From Magnetococcales bacterium (GTDB lineage Bacteria > Pseudomonadota > Magnetococcia > Magnetococcales > UBA8363), in NCBI GenBank assembly GCA_015228815.1, contig JADGCV010000032.1, positions 1 through 50,313 of the forward strand: a stretch of 50,313 nt of DNA, read 5' to 3'. Below the pieces are notes generated by a model. The model did not search any database. It was not told the DNA's origin and worked only from the letters and a program-made list of their open reading frames with translations. The position numbers were made by a program, and so were the translations under genes. Below, piece by piece: positions 43,645 to 50,313 of the stretch (position 1 is its first letter; the number at the start of each line of letters is the position of its first letter).

Positions 43645-44637
43645 TCAGTGGTGGCGTTCGACCGAAAAGGTTGCCAGTTTGACGAGGGCGTCGCGTTCCC
43701 TGGAAGGGGGAAACCGGGAGGCTGCCGTCACGGCCGCTTCGGCAAGGTCACGGGCGCGATTCATGGCATAGTCAAGGGAACCCCGCTGGCGAACCAGTTG
43801 AATGGCCCGTTCCAGGCTTCCTTCGGGTTGACTCCTGTTTTCGATGCACAGACTCCAGAAACGTCGTTCCTCTTCGGAACCATGATGGAAGGCGTGAATC
43901 AGGGGCAGGGTAATCTTTCCCTCCTGGAAATCATCGCCGATCCCCTTCCCCAGGGTTTCCCGGGTGGCGGAATAATCAAGGGTATCGTCGATGACCTGAT
44001 AGGCCTGACCCAGGAGCTGACCATAGAGGGCCAGGTTTTCTTCCTCTTCGGCGGAGCGGTTGTTGAGAACGGCGCCGATACGCACGGCGGCGGCAAAAAG
44101 GGTGGCGGTCTTCCGGGCGACCACTTCCATATACTGGGCTTCGCTGGTGGCCAGGTTGTTGCTTGCCAAAAGCTGCATCACCTCTCCTTCGGAGATGATG
44201 GCGCAGGCATCGGCAATCATCTTGAGGATGCGCAGGTCGCCGTGTTCGACAAGCATCTGAAAGGCGCGAGAGAAGAGAAAATCGCCAACGAGAACCGGGG
44301 CCTTGCTGCCCCAGACGGCGTTGGCGGTCTGTTTTCCCCGGCGGGTCAGGGATTCATCCACCACGTCGTCATGGAGCAAGGTCGCGGTATGGATGAATTC
44401 GACGACCGCGGCCAGAACGTGATGTCCCTTTCCGGAATAGCCGAACATGCGGGTCGTCAGAAGGGTCAGGATGGGGCGCAGGCGTTTGCCACCGCTGTTG
44501 ATCAGGTGAGACCCCAGTTCGGGAATCAGGGGAACCTGGGAATCGAGCCGGTCACGGATGACGCGGTTGGTGGCATCCAGGTCGGGGCCAATGATGCCAC
44601 GAAGATGGTCGAGCACCGATTGATCTTTATTGCGCAT
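43645..44637 (-). CDS. ispB: Octaprenyl-diphosphate synthase-like polyprenyl synthetase
   Basis: Trans-prenyltransferase that builds the side chain of ubiquinone. It has SGGKRLRPILTLL, the first Asp-rich motif LLHDDVVDES, GDFLFSRAFQML and the second Asp-rich motif VIDDTLDYSA. I set the start at ATG 44637 (330 aa) because it aligns with the E. coli IspB start. In-frame ATG 44742 and an earlier start at 44811 would add 35-58 poorly conserved residues. Chain length cannot be judged from sequence alone. Confidence 0.92.
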   Translation of the reverse strand: MRNKDQSVLDHLRGIIGPDLDATNRVIRDRLDSQVPLIPELGSHLINSGGKRLRPILTLLTTRMFGYSGKGHHVLAAVVEFIHTATLLHDDVVDESLTRRGKQTANAVWGSKAPVLVGDFLFSRAFQMLVEHGDLRILKMIADACAIISEGEVMQLLASNNLATSEAQYMEVVARKTATLFAAAVRIGAVLNNRSAEEEENLALYGQLLGQAYQVIDDTLDYSATRETLGKGIGDDFQEGKITLPLIHAFHHGSEEERRFWSLCIENRSQPEGSLERAIQLVRQRGSLDYAMNRARDLAEAAVTAASRFPPSRERDALVKLATFSVERHH

Positions 44638-45049
44638 CGAATGGCCCGACTGGTCCGATTGATCGGGATTTCGCGGGGGCACCGAGGTCTCTGGCTGGAC
44701 GAAGGCATCCATCGAGGGAAAAGTCCGTGGGGCGGTTTTCATCGTTGATTGAAAGGGGACCGTTGGCGGCGATGGCCTCGCCTTATGACGGTGCGTTTGC
44801 AGCGATGACATCGCCTTCGACGGTGCATTCGCCTTGAATTGCGGCAGAATATGTCGATGTTGGCCTTGTCGTCAAGTGTTCATTCATTCATCGGAACCGG
44901 TAATCCGAAAAACGTTTTTGTCGCGGGAATCGACCGGGGATGGCGGCCCGGCAGGCAGAGAATCGGGCCTGGGCATGGATGGCATGAGCGGGGCGAAGGA
45001 GCCTTGGGCGTGGATCAATGTCTGGCGTTTGCGGGCGTGAGGTGGGATC

Positions 45050-45673
45050 ATGGGAATGGTGGCACCGGGTTTGGCAGGAGTGGGCCATGTGCGGTTGGCT
45101 TCCGCATCCGAACGTCGGCTCATGCTGTTGCGTCAGTTGGGACTGGAACCGGAGGTCATGGCGGTGGACATCGATGAATCGCCACATCCCGGAGAGAACC
45201 CGGTCGCGTATTGCCTGAGAATGGCGCGGACGAAGGCCTCGACGGGACATGGACCCGGAATCGGTCTTTGCCTGGGGGCCGACACCGTGGTCATTCGCGA
45301 TGGGGAAATCCTGGGCAAGCCACGCGACGCGGACGAGGCACGTCGGCATCTTCTCGGCTTGTCCGGGAGGGCGCATCGGGTGGCGACCGCCGTCGCGGTG
45401 GCGGCAGGAAGGGGCCCGTCGATACAAAGCGCGGTGGCGGTCACGGATGTATGGTTCAAGGTGTTGACCCTCGGGGAAATCGAAGCCTATCTGGCATCGG
45501 GGGAATCGATGGACAAGGCGGGGTCCTATGGCATTCAGGGGTTGGGCGCCTTCATGGTGACACGCATCGAGGGTTCCTATACGGGGGTTGTCGGATTGCC
45601 ACTGTTCGAAACCGTGTCCCTGTTGCGCTGGGGAGCACATCTGTATCGACTGGAGGGAGACGCCGGGGGGTGA
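45050..45673 (+). CDS. maf: Maf-family nucleotide pyrophosphatase
   Basis: Protein of 207 aa related to Maf/YhdE, which hydrolyse non-canonical nucleoside triphosphates. Motifs: LASASERRLMLL at the N terminus, GADTVVIRDGEILGKP with the catalytic Asp, LSGRAHRVATAV and DKAGSYGIQGLG. The ATG at 45050 has GAGGTGG upstream. It is followed at 53 bp by the methyltransferase gene. Confidence 0.93.
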   Translation: MGMVAPGLAGVGHVRLASASERRLMLLRQLGLEPEVMAVDIDESPHPGENPVAYCLRMARTKASTGHGPGIGLCLGADTVVIRDGEILGKPRDADEARRHLLGLSGRAHRVATAVAVAAGRGPSIQSAVAVTDVWFKVLTLGEIEAYLASGESMDKAGSYGIQGLGAFMVTRIEGSYTGVVGLPLFETVSLLRWGAHLYRLEGDAGG

Positions 45674-45726
45674 TGGCGGCGTCGTGACGGGTTCATGGTT
45701 CGAGAAAAGCATGAAGGGGAGTGTTC

Positions 45727-46566
45727 ATGGTTCGGTCCTTGAAGAAGGCCCTGCGGCCTGTTCTGGAACGGTTGGGAATGTTGACTCCTTATGATCCTCC
45801 CAACTATCGCGAGGTGATCTTCGCGGCGTTGACACGATTGCATCCCCATCTGCGGGGGCAAAGGGTCCTGGAGATCGGACCCAAGGATGGCAAGGATTCC
45901 CGACGACTGGCGGGCCTGGGACCCAAATCCCTGGTGATGATGGACATCCCCGCCGAATACACACAGAATGTCATCTCGACCCGGGTCACGCCGCGAGAAC
46001 AGCTTCCTTCCTGGTTCCAGGAAATCGAGCTGGCGGACAAATCCTATATCGAAGGCAACATCCTGTACCTTCCCCGGGAAAAACTCGCCGAGTTGGGGGT
46101 GTTCGACCTGATCTGGTGTACCGGGGTTCTGTACCACAATCCGGAACCGTTGCGTTTTCTCAAACGTCTGTTTCATCTGCTTGCACCGGGGGGAACGCTG
46201 ATTCTGGAAACGTCCCTGACGCGGCATCCACTGTTGCGCCATTTGAATTGCGTCGAAATCCTGTGGCCCAAGTCCCAACGGTGCCTTCGGGTCGGAGAGG
46301 ACGACAACCTGTTGATTCCCAGCCGGGTCGTTCCCGATACCCGAATGTCGCTTTCGATACAAAGCAACGTCTCCCATCTTCCCTCGCGCATGGCCGTCTT
46401 GAGCTGGTTGGAAATGGTGGGTTTTACCGACATCGATGAAATTCCCATCCCGATTCCCGAGTATGCCCGGTTTGCATTGTCCGCGCGCAAGGGGGAGACG
46501 AAAGGATATACCTACAGCAACCGAGGTCCCCACCCTTCCCCCTATTGTATTGGGGATTCGTTATGA
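45727..46566 (+). CDS. Class I SAM-dependent methyltransferase
   Basis: Soluble protein of 279 aa. Rossmann motif I is RVLEIGPKDGKDSRRL at about 49-64, motif II is in VMMDIPAEY and the strand-4 motif is FDLIWCTGVLYHNP. The pattern resembles the DUF1698/CmoB-like branch, but the tRNA-binding part of CmoB is missing. Substrate unknown; glycan or small-molecule methylation is possible given the surface-glycan genes. ATG 45727 has AAGGGGAG 5-6 nt upstream; GTG 45721 is a worse choice. Confidence 0.8.
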   Translation: MVRSLKKALRPVLERLGMLTPYDPPNYREVIFAALTRLHPHLRGQRVLEIGPKDGKDSRRLAGLGPKSLVMMDIPAEYTQNVISTRVTPREQLPSWFQEIELADKSYIEGNILYLPREKLAELGVFDLIWCTGVLYHNPEPLRFLKRLFHLLAPGGTLILETSLTRHPLLRHLNCVEILWPKSQRCLRVGEDDNLLIPSRVVPDTRMSLSIQSNVSHLPSRMAVLSWLEMVGFTDIDEIPIPIPEYARFALSARKGETKGYTYSNRGPHPSPYCIGDSL

Positions 46567-46610
46567 TATAGGATCATTGCGCGTGCCGGTACCGGCCCTC
46601 CCCTGGCGGC

Positions 46611-48026
46611 GTGAGGATGATCTTGAAGACCATTGAAAAAAAGATTGTCATCAGAGCGGGGGAACGGCATTGCCCCTGGTCGTATCGTGCGGTCATCAAG
46701 CCGATCCTGATTTTTTTCCTGGGATTTGGATTGTTCGCCACGACGGCGGGATGCGGCGGCGGGGGAACGACGACGGGCGAAACGGAACAGTCCACCGGGG
46801 ATACCATCACTTCCGAGGATTCTTCCTGGACGACCGTTGAAAAAAACGAGTTCGTCCTTGCCCGGATGCGGGAATGGTATCTGTGGTACGAATCCATTCC
46901 ATCCCATCTCAAGGGGAGCGATTTCGATTCTCCCGAGGCGGTCCTGGAGGCGGCCCGCGACCAGGACCGGGACCCGTGGAGTTACATTACCTCCCTGGCG
47001 GACATGACGGCGCGACTTTCGACCGGGGAGTTCACCGGAATCGGCATCCGTACCCGGCAGGATGAGGCGGGGCAGTTGTGGATCACCCAGGTCTTTTCCG
47101 ACTCTCCCGCCGCGACGGCAGGATTGAAACGTGGCGACCAGATCCAAAGCATCAACGGTCGGACCCCGGCACAGATCACTGCCGATGACGGCTGGGACAC
47201 CGCCTTCGGCGCCGATGCCGCCGGGGTCGTCGTCGCATTGGCGATCCTGCGCCAGCCATCGGCGAATCTTTCCTTTTCCGTGACCAAGACGACCTTCATC
47301 GTCGATTCGGTGCATGATCGCAAGGTCATCGACCAGGGATCGACCCGGATCGCCTACCTCGCCTACGATTCGTTCACCAATGCCTCGTACTCCTCCCTCC
47401 TGAATGCGTTTTCCTATTTCAAGGCGATGAGCGTTTCCGAAATGGTCCTGGATCTGCGCTACAATTCGGGAGGTCTGGTCAACATGGCGGCCCTTGTCGC
47501 AAGTTTCTTGCGGGATGCCTCCAACGAAGACGTTTTTGCCATTCTGCAATACAACAATCGCCATTCCGATGACAATGGCACATTGAATTATACCCGCCTT
47601 TCGACGGACCTGAATCTTTCGCGCGTGTTCGTGATCAGTTCATCCACCACCTGTTCCGCCAGCGAAATGCTCATCCAGGGGCTCAAACCATTTTTGACCG
47701 TGGTTCAGGTCGGCACCACCACCTGCGGCAAACCGGTGGGAATGGATGTGGTTTCCTTCGATGATCAGGTCCTGGCCGCCGTGACGTTTCGCATCGTCAA
47801 CGCCAATGGAGAATCGGATTATTTCGATGGCTTGACCCCCACATGCATCGCCGACGATGATCTTTCCCGCGATTTTGGCGATACCGCCGAATCCTCCCTG
47901 GCCTCGGCCCTCTCCTTCATCAAGAATGGCGCCTGTCCGGTTTCCAGCAAACGTCGCCTGCCCATGCGTCGTTTCGTAGCCCGGCCCGCAAATCTTCCCG
48001 ACTCGGGGCGGGAAGGAATGTGGTGA
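46611..48026 (+). CDS. S41-family C-terminal processing protease lipoprotein with PDZ
   Basis: Protein of 471 aa with a lipoprotein signal (ILIFFLGFGLFATTAGC, Cys at about 46) preceded by a long basic N-terminal tail, so the mature protein is anchored in an envelope membrane. A Thr/Gly-rich linker precedes the N-terminal helical part, a PDZ domain (about 135-215, TGIGIRTRQ and GLKRGDQIQSING) and the S41 core: VLDLRYNSGGLVN, nucleophile Ser in STTCSASEMLIQGL and general-base Lys in TTTCGKPVGM. The likely role is cutting exported or misfolded proteins. GTG 46611 or ATG 46617 can be the start. Confidence 0.88.
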   Translation: MRMILKTIEKKIVIRAGERHCPWSYRAVIKPILIFFLGFGLFATTAGCGGGGTTTGETEQSTGDTITSEDSSWTTVEKNEFVLARMREWYLWYESIPSHLKGSDFDSPEAVLEAARDQDRDPWSYITSLADMTARLSTGEFTGIGIRTRQDEAGQLWITQVFSDSPAATAGLKRGDQIQSINGRTPAQITADDGWDTAFGADAAGVVVALAILRQPSANLSFSVTKTTFIVDSVHDRKVIDQGSTRIAYLAYDSFTNASYSSLLNAFSYFKAMSVSEMVLDLRYNSGGLVNMAALVASFLRDASNEDVFAILQYNNRHSDDNGTLNYTRLSTDLNLSRVFVISSSTTCSASEMLIQGLKPFLTVVQVGTTTCGKPVGMDVVSFDDQVLAAVTFRIVNANGESDYFDGLTPTCIADDDLSRDFGDTAESSLASALSFIKNGACPVSSKRRLPMRRFVARPANLPDSGREGMW

Positions 48027-48212
48027 TCATTGCCACCGGGTGATTCTCCAATGAAGAAAGGGGAGAATTTTTTAATAACAAATTAAAATTGTTAAAAAAG
48101 AATCTGGACTGTCTGTCATGGTTGGGAAAAGAAAATTGTATCAATTTTTTCTATCGGCAAATGGCTGGCAAACGCAATTTGAATATGGTAAAATTCCCAA
48201 CTGAATGACAAA
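48027..48212. other. AT-rich intergenic region before the chemoreceptor
   Basis: Contains an imperfect AT inverted repeat around 48070-48102 (TTTTTTAATAACAA with a complementary TTGTTAAAAAA), possibly a terminator of the protease gene, and AT-rich promoter-like DNA before the MCP. Confidence 0.4.
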
Positions 48213-50024
48213 ATGGGAAAGATTACGCCATTGCCGATGAAACGAAGTGGGGATTGGGAAATGATGGGAAGATTGTTGGGTAAAATGCGGTTTCGGACGT
48301 TGATCGTCCTTGTTTTCACCATTTCCTACAGTGTTTTTATCGGGGTGATCACCTTGAATTTCATGTCCATCGGTGAGGTCCGGGACATGGGCCGTCGGTT
48401 GCTCCAGGGTCCGATCGAGCAGCGAATCTTCTGGCAGGATATTGTGTTGGGGGTGGAGAAGGGGGAAGGTTTGCGCCGTCAGTTCCGCCTGGACCCCAGG
48501 GAGGAAACGGTGCAGCGGATGGAACGGTTGCTTGACGGAATTGGCGCTTCCTTGAGCGGACAGGTGTCGTTGGGCGACGCGAGCGCCGGGACGATGTTGA
48601 CGGAATTGAACGAATACCGAAAGGAATTCCTGGAACTGGTCCACACCCGGACCATGTTGGACCAGTCACGCCAGCAGTTGGTCAAACGGCGGGAGGCGGT
48701 GGAGACCATCATCTACGAGGCGGACAATCCTGGTTTGGAGAAAGCGCTGGAAGAATTCATCATCGTCGAGATGACGTTTTTTGCCGACATGGCGGCGGAA
48801 GCGAAGGTCAAGGGGGTTCGGGTGATGTTGGACCGGCTGCAACGGGATGGGGCCTCGATCAAGAGCGAGAAGGGGCGCAGCGGTCTGGTGCAGGCGATTG
48901 CGGGTTATCGAAAGGAGTTCGACGATTTTATCGACTTTCAAACCCGTATGCTGACCCGGTCGGAGAGTTTGCGATACATCGCGGAAAAAATGGTGGGCGA
49001 TGTCAACCAGAGGACGGAGGTGGCGCGCGCGGGGGCGGAAACGGCGTCCCAGGCCACGGACGACAAGGCGCGGCAGGCGCGGATGACGGCGTTGATCTGG
49101 ACGGGGATCGGGATTCTGGTTTCCCTTCTGATGGCGTTCGTGTTTGAACGGAGGATCAACCGTCAATTGGGCGGGGATCCGAATGAACTGGCAACCATTG
49201 TATCGCATGTCGCCGATGGCAATCTGGTGGATGCGGTACTCAATACCTGCGAGGGCAATTCGGGGGTCATGTGTGATTTGCGTGGGATGTCGGTCCATTT
49301 GCGTTCGACGGTCCAGGAAATCCGGTCCATAGCGGAGGATGTCGAATCGGGGGTGCGGGACATGACGGCCAACACGAGGATTTTGACCGATGGCGCCGTT
49401 GCCCAGGCGACGGCCATCGAGGAGACTTCCGCGGGGATGGAGGAGGTGACGACGCTCGTCCGGACCAACAGCGACAATGCCCGTCAGACGGAGGAAAAGG
49501 CCAACCATGCGGCCATCGAGGCCCAGGAGAGCGGAGCGGCGGTGGCCCGGGCGGTGGTGGCGATGCGTGACATCGCGGGACGGGTTTCGATCATCCAGGA
49601 GATTGCCCGGATGACCAATCTGTTGGCGTTGAACGCGGCGATCGAAGCGGCGCGGGCGGGTGAACATGGACGGGGGTTCGCGGTGGTTTCCGCGGAGGTG
49701 CGAAAGCTGGCGCAGCGCAGTCAGATTGCCGCCGGAGAGATCGATGCTCTGGCGACATCGAGTCTGGAAGTCGCGGAGGATGCGGGCAATCGTATTCAGC
49801 GGCTTTTGCCGACGATTCTGGCGACCGTGGAAGAAGTTCGTGGCATGGCGGCGGCGGGAAGCCATCAGGAGTCGCAAATCGGGCAGATCGATCATGGGAT
49901 CAAAACGTTGGAAGGGGTGATCATGGAAAACCGGGCCGCGACCGAAAAAATTGCCGCCACGGCGGAACTCCTGGCGCAAAAGGCGGCGCAGCTTCCCGAG
50001 GAGTTGTCTTTCTTTCGGGTATGA
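48213..50024 (+). CDS. Transmembrane methyl-accepting chemotaxis protein
   Basis: Chemoreceptor of 603 aa. TM1 (about 27-47) is followed by a helical-bundle periplasmic domain (about 50-285, with [14 protein letters not shown] and QIDFQTRML-like coil segments), TM2 (about 293-313), a HAMP-like linker with [19 protein letters not shown] and a long signalling hairpin. The tip has the canonical [19 protein letters not shown] and [13 protein letters not shown] sequence, unlike the soluble MCP at 21635. It ends EELSFFRV with no CheR-binding pentapeptide. ATG 48213 is chosen; the downstream ATG at 48237 is possible. It senses an unknown periplasmic signal. Confidence 0.93.
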   Translation: MGKITPLPMKRSGDWEMMGRLLGKMRFRTLIVLVFTISYSVFIGVITLNFMSIGEVRDMGRRLLQGPIEQRIFWQDIVLGVEKGEGLRRQFRLDPREETVQRMERLLDGIGASLSGQVSLGDASAGTMLTELNEYRKEFLELVHTRTMLDQSRQQLVKRREAVETIIYEADNPGLEKALEEFIIVEMTFFADMAAEAKVKGVRVMLDRLQRDGASIKSEKGRSGLVQAIAGYRKEFDDFIDFQTRMLTRSESLRYIAEKMVGDVNQRTEVARAGAETASQATDDKARQARMTALIWTGIGILVSLLMAFVFERRINRQLGGDPNELATIVSHVADGNLVDAVLNTCEGNSGVMCDLRGMSVHLRSTVQEIRSIAEDVESGVRDMTANTRILTDGAVAQATAIEETSAGMEEVTTLVRTNSDNARQTEEKANHAAIEAQESGAAVARAVVAMRDIAGRVSIIQEIARMTNLLALNAAIEAARAGEHGRGFAVVSAEVRKLAQRSQIAAGEIDALATSSLEVAEDAGNRIQRLLPTILATVEEVRGMAAAGSHQESQIGQIDHGIKTLEGVIMENRAATEKIAATAELLAQKAAQLPEELSFFRV

Positions 50025-50047
50025 GACAAATTCAAAATTCGGGTTTA

Positions 50048-50137
50048 ATTATTGAAAGAAAAAAGGGGTCTGGGGGATTGCCCCCAGGGTTTTGATTTTG
50101 TTTTTGACTTTGATTTTGATTTTGTTTTTCACGCGCC
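50048..50137 (+). repeat. Dispersed hairpin repeat, copy 4
   Basis: ATTATTGAAAGAAAAAAGGGG, then stem CTGGGGG-attg-CCCCCAG (50070-50087), then a T-rich tail with repeated TTTTGATTTTG, ending in CACGCGCC. It follows the MCP gene by 24 bases and can act as its terminator. The long T-rich tail and the CACGCGCC end also match copy 1 in reverse complement. Confidence 0.75.
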
Positions 50138-50149
50138 ATTTCACCCGAA

Positions 50150-50313
50150 GCGGTTTCTCGCGTGGTTTTTGCGAGAAACCGCGCAGGCGCGCGCCTTGGT
50201 CCGGATCTTTTCGCGGTTTTTGCGAAAAGATCCGGACGCATTGCAAGTTTTCATGCAAGGCGTTTGTCCTTCAGCGCCCGAAACGCGCAGAAGGACACAC
50301 CAAGGCGCGCGCC
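50150..50313. repeat. Cluster of nested perfect palindromes at the right edge
   Basis: Four stems in 164 bases: 12 bp (50150-50161 with 50171-50182), 16 bp (50199-50214 with 50222-50237), 8 bp (50265-50272 with 50290-50297) and an outer 15-bp pair, GGCGCGCGCCTTGGT at 50186-50200 with its complement at 50299-50313. The first two share a loop of the GGTTTTT type. The cluster continues the dispersed repeat and reaches the window end, so it may be longer. Confidence 0.8.

Noticed and set aside
50150-50313. CRISPR array
   Set aside because: The repeats are inverted pairs with different arms, not direct repeats with unique spacers, and no cas gene is near.

Overview
This is a GC-rich, gene-dense stretch of a Gram-negative proteobacterial chromosome. 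An RpoE/RseC envelope-stress set, a secretin, a lipoprotein protease, an octaprenyl-diphosphate-type synthase and several chemotaxis and two-component proteins point to a motile bacterium with an outer membrane. The taxon cannot be proved from the sequence. The mixture and the dispersed GGGGGATTGCCCCC hairpin repeats would suit a Magnetococcia/alphaproteobacterial-type genome, but that is inference. No rRNA, tRNA, CRISPR array or transposase gene was recognised.

Layout. 96-9968 (minus) is one apparent operon for an MSHA-type pilus/secretion machine: secretin lipoprotein, TPR membrane protein and GspE/MshE ATPase, followed by three two-component genes. 10491-12395 (minus) holds rpsU and an rpoE - anti-sigma - rseC set. 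12507-16930 (plus) carries nadB, acylphosphatase, a NodB-fold deacetylase-like protein and a rubredoxin-reductase-like flavoprotein. 17842-19713 is a membrane-anchored PAS-GAF-PAS diguanylate cyclase. 19714-23300 is an accessory island that looks AT-rich by eye. It has a sigma-54 activator, an intergenic region with 10-bp-phased repeats and a good -24/-12 promoter, a soluble MCP and a ccdAB toxin-antitoxin pair, and it is flanked by a duplicated rearrangement scar. 23323-29664 (minus) is a surface-glycan block: a glycosyltransferase fused to a NeuA-like domain, NeuB, a 2-hydroxyacid dehydrogenase and a large TPR protein.

30770-37027 is the most interesting locus. A dedicated acyl carrier protein, an FkbH-type glyceryl-loading enzyme and a MaoC-SDR fusion face an SGNH-like membrane protein and an MBOAT acyltransferase. 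Role for role this resembles the Dlt system (DltC, DltA, DltD, DltB), but with a glyceryl or hydroxyacyl group in place of D-alanine. Next to it, 37361-40564 encodes a PelA-like exopolysaccharide hydrolase and deacetylase as two separate genes. The second is interrupted by a C11 homopolymer frameshift that could be phase-variable.

40761-48026 is mostly housekeeping: proA-nadD-rsfS-rlmH in a familiar order, ispB-like, maf, a methyltransferase and an S41 lipoprotein protease. 48213-50024 is a transmembrane chemoreceptor, and the right edge is a cluster of nested perfect palindromes attached to the dispersed repeat. Overall the window couples surface structures (pilus, glycans, modified polysaccharide) to sensory and c-di-GMP control.
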